64,000 nucleotides of DNA from AE-B3B sp964543295 (GTDB taxonomy: Bacteria; Aerophobota; Aerophobia; Aerophobales; AE-B3A): contig CAZIXA010000009.1 of assembly GCA_964543295.1 (NCBI GenBank), positions 1 through 64,000 on the forward strand. Direction: 5' to 3'. The position numbers were made by a program, and so were the translations under genes. The notes below the pieces were generated by a model, which was given only the letters and a program-made list of their open reading frames with translations, had not been told where the DNA came from and made no database searches. The first letter of the stretch is position 1. The number at the start of each line of letters is the position of its first letter. Shown piece by piece: positions 8,786 through 17,210 of the stretch.

Positions 8786-9964
8786 TTATTGGCCAGAGTC
8801 TGTGAACCTCTCCTCAAAGAAAGCTACCAGATCATGAGGATGGGGAGGGCAGCCTGGGACATACTCACCTTTTTCTCGAAATTTCTTGGTGCAAAGCCCG
8901 ATATTGACCAGCTTTCCCTCATATTTATCCGGAATCTTGACATTCTGACCAAAGATCAGAGTATAGCCCTTAAGAAGACCCAGTCTACCTTTGCTTTCCA
9001 TGTAATAGGCAATAAAAGCTTCCATTGTGTTTCTACAACCACTACAGGCACCTTTTTCATAAATTTCAATTCCTTTTTCTCTGTAGGACGCAAAATCTAA
9101 TTTTAGCCGTTTAAAGGGTCTTTTTACCTCCTCAATGCGAAGGCCCACCACCTCGATTCGGGAAAGATCAGTACATCCCAGTCCTTGCTCAGAAGCCAGC
9201 TTTACGTATTCTATCTCTAAGGGATCGATCCCCATCACGGCTGCTGCTACCGAGTCAGCAGCCACAGTATCGAAAGAAGAGATAATTACTCCGAGATTTG
9301 CGGGAGTTCCATGAGATGGCCCCATTCCTTCCATACCCACTGTACCATCTAAGACAGTGATCTGAGGTAAAACCAGTTTATTCAAGTCCACAATGGACTG
9401 AGCCAGTCCCCATTTGTGAAATCTCTTTTTATCTTTTTCCTGAAGTACCCCTTTCATATTTTTCAGCCCTAAGGTTGCCGGAAAGACATCATGGGTTTTC
9501 ATTACCGGAGCATTAATAACTACATCAGCTTCCATAAAAGCTTCGGGAATCTTTAATCTCCTAAAGATCTTACCATTGGGTATTCCCATGTAGATTGTTT
9601 TGGTTTTTTTTAAGTCGATCAGATCTACCCCTATTTTTGCAGAAAGCTCTTCCAATCCGGTGACGGTAAAAACCTCCTCCGTTCTAGACCCTACAGCAGA
9701 CCCATCAGCTATGCTTACTTTCCGTGCTCCTGCCTCTTTTGCCAGCTCACACAGAGCCCTAATCACATGGGGACTTGTTGTTGCTCCCGTGGTATAGTGA
9801 TAGGGAGCGATAAGGTTCGGCTTCACCATGACCCTGTCACCTGGTGAAACTAAGCTATCCAGGCCACCAATCAGATCAAGAGACTCCTTAACTGCCTTTC
9901 TCACACTCAGGTGATCATGAATCTTCCGGCACTTAGCTATGGAAACCTGTGGTCTATTCATCAC
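8786..9964 (-). CDS. DUF362 domain protein
   Basis: A 392-residue protein of the DUF362 family, often encoded with ferredoxins or iron-sulfur enzymes and of unclear function. Typical segments are the N-terminal GDRVMVKPNLIAP, then TGATTSPHVIRALCELAKEAGA, DVVINAPVMKTH, and SFDTVAADSVAAAVMG. The C-terminal part has cysteines in EKGACSGCRNTMEAF and YVPGCPPHP, suggesting a metal or cluster site but not a canonical 4Fe-4S ferredoxin motif. Monocistronic, divergent from glyQ. The 285 bases after the gene towards the small operon contain nothing I can identify. Confidence 0.8.
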   Translation of the reverse strand: MMNRPQVSIAKCRKIHDHLSVRKAVKESLDLIGGLDSLVSPGDRVMVKPNLIAPYHYTTGATTSPHVIRALCELAKEAGARKVSIADGSAVGSRTEEVFTVTGLEELSAKIGVDLIDLKKTKTIYMGIPNGKIFRRLKIPEAFMEADVVINAPVMKTHDVFPATLGLKNMKGVLQEKDKKRFHKWGLAQSIVDLNKLVLPQITVLDGTVGMEGMGPSHGTPANLGVIISSFDTVAADSVAAAVMGIDPLEIEYVKLASEQGLGCTDLSRIEVVGLRIEEVKRPFKRLKLDFASYREKGIEIYEKGACSGCRNTMEAFIAYYMESKGRLGLLKGYTLIFGQNVKIPDKYEGKLVNIGLCTKKFREKGEYVPGCPPHPHDLVAFFEERFTDSGQ

Positions 9965-10101
9965 CTCATCCTCCTTGCCAAATAGCTAATTATCCCACTT
10001 GATTATTATACGAAAAGATTGGAAGTTTGTAAAAACAGGTAGACCCAACCTTGCCCTAGCTAGATTTTCCCGTATAATCAAGCAAAGTCCCGAGATATTT
10101 C

Positions 10102-10130
10102 TTGACTTTTTATGGTCCACTCACTATAAT
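10102..10130 (+). promoter_or_regulatory. Sigma70-type promoter for glyQS
   Basis: TTGACT at 10102-10107 and a perfect TATAAT at 10125-10130 are separated by 17 bases. This lies 86 bases before the glyQ ATG. No T-box leader structure was seen between it and glyQ. Confidence 0.7.
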
Positions 10131-10216
10131 TGAACAGATTTAGCGCCAGAGACAACAATTAAGAGAAAGCTCCAAACGAGAGCTTAAGAGAAAATAGAAC
10201 TACCTTATGGTTCAGA

Positions 10217-11086
10217 ATGAACTTTCAGGATATTATATCCACCTTAGAGAATTTCTGGAAAAATCAGGGTTGTTTGATTTTTCAACCTTATGATGTGGAA
10301 AAGGGCGCAGGGACATTCAACCCGGCTACCTTCCTAAGGGTCCTGGGGCCCGAGCCCTGGAGAGTTGCCTATGTTGAGCCATCCCGACGTCCGGCTGATG
10401 GACGTTATGGGCAAAACCCTAATCGGATGCGACTTCACTATCAATACCAGGTGATTCTCAAGCCCTCCCCTGACGATATCCAGCCTACCTACCTGAAAAG
10501 TCTCAAAAAATTGGGCATCCAGCCTCTTCATCATGATATTAAATTTATTGAGGACGATTGGGAATCTCCCACTCTGGGAGCATGGGGCTTGGGATGGGAA
10601 GTGAGACTGGATGGTATGGAAATTACCCAATTTACCTATTTTCAGCAGGTAGGAGGATTTGATCTAAAACCGATCTCAGTTGAGCTAACCTATGGTCTGG
10701 AGCGAATAGGAATGTGCCTTCAGAGGGTGGAAAATGTCTTCGATCTCCAGTGGAATTCTCATATTAAGTATAAAGATCTTCAATATGAAAGTGAGGTAGA
10801 ATTCTCTCGCTATAATTTTGAGGAGGTGGAAGCCTCCACTCAATTTAAACTATTCGGGATCTATGAGGCTGAAGCAAAAAGGCTTCTGGAAAAGGGACTT
10901 TTCCTGCCAGCCTATGACTACGTCCTCAAGGGTTCTCATACCTTTAATTTACTGGATGCTAGAGGCACCCTGGGAGTTAATGAAAGGGAAAGATACATTA
11001 AAAGAGTACGTCGCCTAGCTAATAGATGTGCCAGTCTTTATCTTAAGAAATCGGGTTCGTTAATTTCTGGTGGCTTAGGGACTTAG
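10217..11086 (+). CDS. glyQ: Glycine-tRNA ligase alpha subunit
   Basis: Alpha subunit of the bacterial alpha2beta2 glycyl-tRNA synthetase, which holds the class II catalytic core that makes glycyl adenylate and charges tRNA-Gly. The 289-residue product is full length and shows hallmark segments NQGCLIFQPYDVEKGAGT, WRVAYVEPSRRPADGRYG and MEITQFTYFQQVGG, plus YGLERIGMCLQ. It is followed 42 bases later by the beta subunit gene and sits behind a strong promoter. The separate two-subunit form is typical of most bacteria outside the Firmicutes and Actinobacteria single-chain types. Confidence 0.95.
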   Translation: MNFQDIISTLENFWKNQGCLIFQPYDVEKGAGTFNPATFLRVLGPEPWRVAYVEPSRRPADGRYGQNPNRMRLHYQYQVILKPSPDDIQPTYLKSLKKLGIQPLHHDIKFIEDDWESPTLGAWGLGWEVRLDGMEITQFTYFQQVGGFDLKPISVELTYGLERIGMCLQRVENVFDLQWNSHIKYKDLQYESEVEFSRYNFEEVEASTQFKLFGIYEAEAKRLLEKGLFLPAYDYVLKGSHTFNLLDARGTLGVNERERYIKRVRRLANRCASLYLKKSGSLISGGLGT

Positions 11087-11128
11087 TAGAAAAAGAATCT
11101 TCAGGGAATTTTTTAAAGAGGAGATTAG

Positions 11129-13222
11129 GTGGCTGAGACAGCATTGTTAGAGATAGGGGTGGAGGATCTACCGCCCTCTTTCGTTTGTGAGGCTCTTGGG
11201 CAGCTCAAGGAAAAAGGGGAGGAGCTTTTTGCCTCAGCTTATTTGGATTATGGAAGAGTCGATACTTTCGGTAGTTCTCAACGGCTAGTCTTTCAGGTAG
11301 TGGGTCTATCCCCTCACCAGAGAGAGCGCTTTGACAAGGAAATGGGTCCTCCTCAAATCATGGTTTTTGATGAGGCGGGAAGGCTTACCCCAAAAGGCAG
11401 AGCTTACCTAAAAGCTAAAGGAGTGAAAAAAGAAGATCTAGGGATAGAAAAACTAGAAAAGGGAAGTTATGTTTACATAAAAAGAAAGAAAATTAGTCAA
11501 CCCACAGAGAAGCTTCTTCCCTCCCTTTTCCTTGAGCTCATCAAATCTATACATTTTCCTAAATCTATGAGATGGGGAAGAGAAGATTTTTCATTTGGAC
11601 GCCCTATCAGATCTATTTTAGCTTTGTTTGGGGAAAAGCTAATAAGATTCAAGATAGCCGGAATTTCCTCGCATAGAAAGACGAGGGGACATCGTTTCCT
11701 CTCTCCTTCTTATTTCTCGGTGCCGACCACTCAGGAATACTTTCCTCTTTTGAAAAAAAATTACGTCATCGTGGACCCGGAGGAACGCAAAAAGCTAATC
11801 CTTAGACAGATAGGAAAAATAACCTCTTCCTTAAGAAAAAACAATCCTCAGGCAAAAATTTATGAGGATGAGGATCTTTTGGAGGAGCTAGTCTATCTGG
11901 TTGAGTATCCTACTTTATTTATAGGAGAGTTTGATCAAAGATTTCTCTCTCTTCCCCAGCCCGTCCTGAAAGCTTGCTTGAGAGATTATCAGAAGTATTT
12001 CTCAGTGGGAGATGAAAAGGGAAGCCTTGCCTATTTTGTGGGAGTAAGGGAAGGTAACAAAGATCACTTAGAAGAGGTGGTGGAGGGTAATCGAAGAGTG
12101 CTTAACGCACGTTTAACCGATGCCATCTATTTCTTGGAGGAGGATAAAAAAACTCCTTTAGAAAAAAGAGTGTCAGAGCTTAAAGAGATGATTGCCCAGG
12201 AAAAACTGGGTAGTTATTATGATAAAACGCTAAGGCTGAAAAAGCTTGCTGGTAGGATCGCCTCTCCCCTGGGGCGCAGCGAGAAAATTAGGGAAAAGGT
12301 AAAAGAAGCAGCCCATCTTTGTAAGGCGGATTTAATTACCCAGATGGTCAAGGAATTTCCCTCTCTGCACGGAATAATGGGACAGGAATACGCCCTTCAA
12401 TCTGGAAAAGATCAGGAGGTGGCCCAGGCTATTCTGGAACACAGAATGCCCCGCTTTAGTGGAGATGGACTTCCTCGCACAGAGGCAGGAGCAATCCTTG
12501 CTTTGACAGACAAGGTTGACACTCTGGTGGGTTCCTTCTGGGCCGGATTTGTTCCCTCCGGAGCGGGAGACCCCTGGGGTTTGCGAAGAGAGGCACAGGG
12601 ACTTGTTGAGATAATTTTAGATAAGGAATGGGGAATCAGTTTAGATTGCCTGATTAGAGAGTCTTTAAAGCTTTACGGAGAAAAAACCCCCGGAATTGAT
12701 CTTAAAGTCAAAGAATTCCTCCGGGCAAGAATTGTCGGGATTCTTAAAGAGAGACAAATTAAAACAGAGCAGGTTAAAGCCGTCTTAAAGGCCGGTTTCG
12801 ACGATGTTGTTGATGTAGTTAAAAGAGGGGATGCTCTTCGCAGTGCTGCCACCAGACCAGAATTCAAAGAAGAGGTAATAGCCATCGTGAGGCTGGTCAA
12901 TATCTTAAAGCAAGCCGAAGAATGGGGGCTGAGGATTCCTGACCATGTAAAGAAAGAGCTTCTGGAAGAAAAAGAGGAAAGGAATCTTTATGGCGATTGG
13001 AAAAAGATTGAACCCCAGCTTGAAAAATTGTTACGCGAACAAGATTATCTCCAAGTCTACCAAACTCTTTCTACTTTGACGCATTCGATTCATGACTTCT
13101 TCGAGGGAGTTTTAGTGATGAGCGAAGACAAAAACTTAAGATTAAATCGTCTTTCTCTTTTGAACAAAATAGGAAAAACTTTTCTCTCTATAGCTGACTT
13201 TACCGAACTCCAGGTAAAATGA
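11129..13222 (+). CDS. glyS: Glycine-tRNA ligase beta subunit
   Basis: Beta subunit of glycyl-tRNA synthetase, 697 residues, needed for tRNA binding. It starts with GTG behind an AAAGAGGAG ribosome site; the N terminus ALLEIGVEDLPPSFV is the usual beta-subunit opening. Further signatures are FGRPIRSILALFG, VVEGNRRVLNARLTDA, and the HD-like LHGIMGQEYA stretch; the C-terminal DALR-type anticodon-binding region ends in FFEGVLVMSEDKNLRLNRL. It follows glyQ and precedes ricT by 22 bases, so the run glyQ-glyS-ricT-PP-loop-HAD reads as one operon. Confidence 0.95.
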   Translation: MAETALLEIGVEDLPPSFVCEALGQLKEKGEELFASAYLDYGRVDTFGSSQRLVFQVVGLSPHQRERFDKEMGPPQIMVFDEAGRLTPKGRAYLKAKGVKKEDLGIEKLEKGSYVYIKRKKISQPTEKLLPSLFLELIKSIHFPKSMRWGREDFSFGRPIRSILALFGEKLIRFKIAGISSHRKTRGHRFLSPSYFSVPTTQEYFPLLKKNYVIVDPEERKKLILRQIGKITSSLRKNNPQAKIYEDEDLLEELVYLVEYPTLFIGEFDQRFLSLPQPVLKACLRDYQKYFSVGDEKGSLAYFVGVREGNKDHLEEVVEGNRRVLNARLTDAIYFLEEDKKTPLEKRVSELKEMIAQEKLGSYYDKTLRLKKLAGRIASPLGRSEKIREKVKEAAHLCKADLITQMVKEFPSLHGIMGQEYALQSGKDQEVAQAILEHRMPRFSGDGLPRTEAGAILALTDKVDTLVGSFWAGFVPSGAGDPWGLRREAQGLVEIILDKEWGISLDCLIRESLKLYGEKTPGIDLKVKEFLRARIVGILKERQIKTEQVKAVLKAGFDDVVDVVKRGDALRSAATRPEFKEEVIAIVRLVNILKQAEEWGLRIPDHVKKELLEEKEERNLYGDWKKIEPQLEKLLREQDYLQVYQTLSTLTHSIHDFFEGVLVMSEDKNLRLNRLSLLNKIGKTFLSIADFTELQVK

Positions 13223-13244
13223 TAGTAATGAAGGAGCGGTAGAA

Positions 13245-14048
13245 ATGGCTCTGGTAGGGATAGAAATTTATCCTATAGGTGGAACAGTACACGTAATCTG
13301 CAAAAAGGCGAATCTGGAGACCAGAGATTGGTGTCTTTACCCGCTGAGAGATGGAATGGGGCTAGGGAGAATAAAATTTATCTGTTTAAGCAGCGAAAAA
13401 ACTACCTTTCTGGGCGGAGAAAAAATTAGAAAAGCAACCCCGGAGGATAGAGCAGAATTTGAACGTCGGTACGAGATTGAGAAAAAATCGTACCAAATAG
13501 CTTTAGAGAAAATCTCTTCTCGTAAGCTCCCTATGAAACTAATAGCCACCAAGTACCCTTTAGAGAGCAGCCGAATTACCTTTTACTATACAGCCAAAGA
13601 GCGAGTAGATTTCCGGGCATTGGTCAAGGATTTGGCGGCTGTTTTTAAAGTAAGGATACAGATGCAGCAGGTTGGGGTAAGAGATGAGCCCCAGGTCTTG
13701 GGAGGTTGCGGGATTTGTGGTAGGCCTGTTTGTTGTGCCTTATTCTTAGGTAAACGTAAAGAAAAGCTCGATTCGGTAAGCCTGGAGGTTGCACGCATAC
13801 AGAACCTTCCTTTGACCTCCTCCAAAATATCGGGAATATGTGGAAGGCTTCGCTGCTGTCTAAATTTCGAATATCCTACCTACTCTATTTTAAAGAAAGA
13901 ACTGCCCCGGGTAGGAGAAATTGTCCGATGGCAAGGGGAAAAGGTGAAGGTAATAGCCCAGGATATACTAAAAGAAACCGTGATAGTGGAGACTAAGGAA
14001 GGAATAAGAAAACTATTAACCAACCAGGAGCTAAAAAACATAAGTTGA
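13245..14048 (+). CDS. ricT: PSP1 domain protein RicT-like
   Basis: A 267-residue PSP1-domain protein of the RicT/YaaT family. In Bacillus RicT forms an iron-sulfur complex with RicA and RicF that affects RNA processing and development; in other bacteria the role is not well known. The defining cysteines are present in LGGCGICGRPVCCALFL and in GICGRLRCCLNFE, which fit cluster ligands. The stop overlaps the TTG start of the following PP-loop gene, so they are translationally coupled. Annotation of the family is firm; function in this organism is inference. Confidence 0.85.
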   Translation: MALVGIEIYPIGGTVHVICKKANLETRDWCLYPLRDGMGLGRIKFICLSSEKTTFLGGEKIRKATPEDRAEFERRYEIEKKSYQIALEKISSRKLPMKLIATKYPLESSRITFYYTAKERVDFRALVKDLAAVFKVRIQMQQVGVRDEPQVLGGCGICGRPVCCALFLGKRKEKLDSVSLEVARIQNLPLTSSKISGICGRLRCCLNFEYPTYSILKKELPRVGEIVRWQGEKVKVIAQDILKETVIVETKEGIRKLLTNQELKNIS

Positions 14049-15022
14049 AGGCTCTAAGTCTATTTTCAGGAGGGCTGGATAGTATCCTGGCCACAAAGCT
14101 TTTGCAGCTACAGGGAATTGAAATGGAGGGGGTGTGCTTTGTCTCCCCCTTTTTTGATGGAAAAAAAGCCACCAGAGCGGCTGAAAATCTGAAGATACGG
14201 CTCTATACCGTAGATATGGGAGAAGATCTTCTTCCCCTTCTTCTTTCACCTCCTCGTGGCTTTGGAAAGGGAGCTAATCCCTGCGTTGACTGTCATATTC
14301 TCATGGTAAAGAAAGCAGCAAGCTTAATGCAAAAAATAGGAGCAAACTTTCTGGTGAGCGGAGAGGTCTTGGGAGAAAGACCAAAATCACAGAGCAGATG
14401 GGCTCTTAATGTAGTAGATGAAGAGTCAGGCTGGGGAGATTATCTTCTCCGTCCCCTTACCGCTAAAAACTTATCTCCAACTTTTCCGGAAAAAAAGGGA
14501 TGGGTGAAGAGAGACCAACTTCTTGAAATCAAAGGGCGGAGTCGAGTGGTTCAATTAAGGCTCGCTGAATCTTTAGGAATTTTGAACTTTCCTACGCCGG
14601 CTGGAGGATGCTTGCTTACTGATCCAGTCTTCTCCAAACGAGTTAAGGATTTATTAGCCCAAGGAAAGCTTAATCTCAATGAGATCGAACTTCTTAAAAT
14701 AGGGAGGCACTTTCGCCTGGAGAAAACCGCTAAGCTCATTGTAGCCAGAAACAAAGAGGAAAACAGAAAAATTCTCGAGCTGGCTACCCCGGGCGATTTT
14801 TTTCTTGAAGTAGTCGGCTTTCCGGGACCGGTGGGACTTCTAAGGGGGGAACCACACCTCATCCTCAAGGCTGCTTCTGTAACCAGTCGTTACAGCGATG
14901 CTCCGCCGACCAGGATAAAAGTAAAGTACTATCAATTCCCTCACACAGAGGAAAGATACATTGAAGTAAACCCTGCAGAAGATGAGGAATTGGAGGTACT
15001 GAGAATCGGAGGCAGGCCGTGA
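14045..15022 (+). CDS. PP-loop ATPase, ThiI/MnmA-like
   Basis: A 325-residue protein whose N terminus MKALSLFSGGLDSILATKLL carries the SGGxDS pyrophosphate-binding loop of adenylating sulfur transferases and tRNA thiolases. A CVDCH segment lies about 80 residues in, and a TPAGGCLLTDPVFSKR motif in the middle recalls proteins annotated as ThiI-related tRNA 4-thiouridine synthases with a C-terminal NFACT-R-like part. No THUMP or rhodanese domain is present, so it is not a classical ThiI. Start is TTG at 14045, overlapping the ricT stop, and the end overlaps the next gene. A tRNA-modifying or sulfur-transfer role is likely but the substrate is not known. Confidence 0.7.
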   Translation: MKALSLFSGGLDSILATKLLQLQGIEMEGVCFVSPFFDGKKATRAAENLKIRLYTVDMGEDLLPLLLSPPRGFGKGANPCVDCHILMVKKAASLMQKIGANFLVSGEVLGERPKSQSRWALNVVDEESGWGDYLLRPLTAKNLSPTFPEKKGWVKRDQLLEIKGRSRVVQLRLAESLGILNFPTPAGGCLLTDPVFSKRVKDLLAQGKLNLNEIELLKIGRHFRLEKTAKLIVARNKEENRKILELATPGDFFLEVVGFPGPVGLLRGEPHLILKAASVTSRYSDAPPTRIKVKYYQFPHTEERYIEVNPAEDEELEVLRIGGRP

Positions 15023-15822
15023 GTCTTTATATCTTTGATTTAGATGGGGTGATCTACCGGGGAGAAAGACTTCTTCCCGGGGTAAAAGAGACCCTAACCA
15101 AACTCAGAAAGAGGGGAGATGAAGTCTCTTTTCTCACCAATAACTCCACCCTGAGTAGACCCGGTTTTCAAAAAAAACTTACCCAAATGGGGATTGAGGT
15201 AAATCTGGAAGAGCTTTTTCCATCTTCCTATCTAGCTGCTATTTATCTTGGCCATAAAATTAAAAGAAAAAACACTAGGGTGCTGGTTTTTGGAGAGAAA
15301 GGACTTTTCGAGGAACTGAGCCAGGCGGGAATAAAGCTTACTTCAACCTCAAAGGATGCCGATTATGTAGTAGTGGGAATGGACAGGAAATTTGACTTTG
15401 AGAAACTCAAGCTCGCCTATGAGGCTATCTTAAATGGGGCTAAATTTGTAGCTACCAACAAGGACGTAACTTACCCTACAGAAGAAGGGACTGTTCCTGC
15501 TGCTGGAGCGATAGTTAAAGCTCTTGAGGTTTCTACTCACAAGAGGGCTTTACTTTTGGGCAAACCTCATCTCTTCGGGCTGAAGACCGTAATGAAAAGT
15601 AAAGGGTATACCTCAGCGGATACCATTTTGGTAGGCGACCAGCTGAAGACAGATATCCTGGCGGGCAAAAGACTAAAGATTGCTACTGTCCTGGTTCTAT
15701 CAGGAATTACCTTAGAAAAGATGCTACAGAAGGCTCCCCCTTCTCTCAAACCCGATTATGTAATCCAGTCGCTCCTGGATCTACCTTCTTTGAAACAAAG
15801 GGGGTCAGGTCTCAACATTTGA
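15019..15822 (+). CDS. HAD superfamily IIA phosphatase (NagD-like)
   Basis: A 267-residue HAD-IIA hydrolase. Motif I is the N-terminal FDLDGVIYRG, motif II FLTNNST, motif III includes LLGKPHLFGL, and motif IV VGDQLKTDILAG. Such enzymes dephosphorylate sugar phosphates, nucleotides, or phosphoglycolate. The GTG start overlaps the preceding stop (GTGA). The last six residues are encoded inside the first copy of a dispersed 35-base repeat (15799-15833), which also supplies the TGA stop, so the C terminus has probably been rewritten by that element. Confidence 0.85.
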   Translation: MSLYIFDLDGVIYRGERLLPGVKETLTKLRKRGDEVSFLTNNSTLSRPGFQKKLTQMGIEVNLEELFPSSYLAAIYLGHKIKRKNTRVLVFGEKGLFEELSQAGIKLTSTSKDADYVVVGMDRKFDFEKLKLAYEAILNGAKFVATNKDVTYPTEEGTVPAAGAIVKALEVSTHKRALLLGKPHLFGLKTVMKSKGYTSADTILVGDQLKTDILAGKRLKIATVLVLSGITLEKMLQKAPPSLKPDYVIQSLLDLPSLKQRGSGLNI

Positions 15823-15833
15823 CATTCAACAAT
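15799..15833. repeat. Dispersed repeat, copy 1 (inverted relative to copies 2 and 3)
   Basis: This stretch is the reverse complement of copy 2 at about 15967-16001 and copy 3 at about 16355-16389. The shared core reads GGGGTCAGGTCTCAACATTT and continues through GACATTCAAC. It overlaps the 3' end of the HAD gene and contributes its stop codon. Copies 1 and 2 together form a 35-base inverted pair around 130 bases of AT-rich DNA with no gene. Confidence 0.85.
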
Positions 15834-15966
15834 CTATTTTCCATAATCTTAAGATTTTTATTTTATCTCTTTATTTCCCAAGATCTCAATCACTTTAACT
15901 GACCATGATTACGCTTATTCTGCGGGTGGACTTTCTGGCAATTTCTCATATCAATCAAAAATCTTT

Positions 15967-16001
15967 TGTTGAATGTCAAATGTTGAGACCTGACCCCCTT
16001 G
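15967..16001. repeat. Dispersed repeat, copy 2
   Basis: Starts GTTGAATGTCAAATGTTGAG and continues GACCTGACCCCC; near-identical in direct orientation to copy 3, about 390 bases away. It lies just beyond the stop codon of acyP. Confidence 0.85.
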
Positions 16002-16004
16002 TTT

Positions 16005-16289
16005 TTAATAGCGAACAGAAAAACTGGTAAATTCCCCTTTATACTCCTCCCACTTGACCTCAACATCCTCTACCACAGCAGACGGCGGTCCTTTGTAGCA
16101 CCAGCCAATCATCTTTTGCACTTTCTGATCTTCTCCCTCAAAAACAGCCTCCACATTTCCATCCCATCTATTTCTAACCCAGCCAGTTATCCCCAGGCTA
16201 TAGGCCTGGCTACGAGTCTCAGCCCGGAAAAATACCCCCTGCACCCTACCCTTAATCAAGACATGGGCCCTTACCTTCTTCACTCCCAT
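16005..16289 (-). CDS. acyP: Acylphosphatase
   Basis: A 94-residue acylphosphatase, which hydrolyses carboxyl-phosphate bonds such as in acetyl phosphate or 1,3-bisphosphoglycerate. The active-site loop IKGRVQGVFFRAETRSQA with its arginine, and the asparagine in GWVRNRWDGNVE are intact, as is the C-terminal beta strand SFSVRY. Length is standard. The gene is bracketed by two direct copies of a 35-base repeat (copies 2 and 3), so gene and repeat could be a small mobile unit, though no terminal inverted structure or transposase is visible. Confidence 0.9.
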   Translation of the reverse strand: MGVKKVRAHVLIKGRVQGVFFRAETRSQAYSLGITGWVRNRWDGNVEAVFEGEDQKVQKMIGWCYKGPPSAVVEDVEVKWEEYKGEFTSFSVRY

Positions 16290-16354
16290 TTCCTTTTCTT
16301 ATTTCGTACCTATTCACCGCAGAGATGTCAAAAAGAAGAAAAGGGATCAAAACC

Positions 16355-16389
16355 TTTTGTTGAATGTCAAATGTTGAGACCTGACCCCA
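16355..16389. repeat. Dispersed repeat, copy 3
   Basis: Direct copy of the element at about 15967-16001 (core TGTCAAATGTTGAGACCTGA). It ends two bases before the radC stop codon, so the element lies between acyP and radC. Confidence 0.85.
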
Positions 16390-16391
16390 AT

Positions 16392-17087
16392 TCACATCAG
16401 GCCTCGGTCTTTCAGGCTAATATACTTTTTACCACCAATGATGATGTGGTCGAGTAGGTCGATAGCCAAGGTCTTTCCCACCTCTTGCATCTGTCTGGTT
16501 ACCTTTAGATCCTCATCACTGGGATTGGGATCGCCGGAAGGATGATTGTGAGCGATGATTAAGCCGGCGGCTAGATACTCTATGGCTGGTTGGAATACCT
16601 CCCGTGGATGGACTAAATTAGCAGTGAGGGTACCAATGGAGATAATCTCATCATGGATAATTTTATTTCTTGTATTAAGATATAATCCACGAAACTGTTC
16701 CTTTTTCAGTTTTCTCATATCCTCCAGGTACCGATAGACATCCTCAGGGTTCCTGATGGTGGGCATCTTGCCTGGCTCTTCCTGAAAGAACCTTCTGCCC
16801 AGCTCAAAACAGGCCACTACCTGACAGGCTTTAACGGGAGGAATGCCTAGAGTTTCGATTAGACGTGCCACATTCTTTTCCTGGGTTATCGCTTTAGAGC
16901 CATATTCCTTGATTATACGATGGGATAACTCCAGTACAGTCTCTCCTCTATACCCTGTGTTTAAGATAATCGCCGTAAGTTCCGGGGTCTTCAGGACATC
17001 GGGGCCGTATTTTATCAGCTTTTCCCTGGGTCTTTGACAAGCCGGGAGCTCTTTCAACTTGACCCGATAACGATCTGAGCTTCTCAT
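16392..17087 (-). CDS. radC: RadC family JAB1/MPN metallo-domain protein
   Basis: A RadC-like protein of about 231 residues, historically called a DNA repair protein but with an uncertain biochemical role. The N-terminal helix-hairpin-helix part begins ACQRPREKLIKYGPDVL, and the C-terminal JAB domain carries the metal-binding motif AHNHPSGDPNPSDED. The frame extends upstream to a GTG at 17120; the ATG at 17087 has AAGGA about eight bases before it and matches the usual family start better. The stop lies just beside the third copy of the dispersed repeat. Confidence 0.88.
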   Translation of the reverse strand: MRSSDRYRVKLKELPACQRPREKLIKYGPDVLKTPELTAIILNTGYRGETVLELSHRIIKEYGSKAITQEKNVARLIETLGIPPVKACQVVACFELGRRFFQEEPGKMPTIRNPEDVYRYLEDMRKLKKEQFRGLYLNTRNKIIHDEIISIGTLTANLVHPREVFQPAIEYLAAGLIIAHNHPSGDPNPSDEDLKVTRQMQEVGKTLAIDLLDHIIIGGKKYISLKDRGLM

Positions 17088-17210
17088 CTGCAGTTCCTTA
17101 ATATAACTATTCAGCCGCACATTTACGCTGATATTTTTCTTTTATGTGTTTAAACCTCTCTTTGTGAATCTGTAGCTAAATAATCACGTCCCCTTTTTAC
17201 CTTTTTTCCC

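Noticed and set aside
10130..10216. T-box leader before glyQ
   Set aside because: No T-box consensus, specifier loop or terminator/antiterminator pair is visible in the 86 bases.
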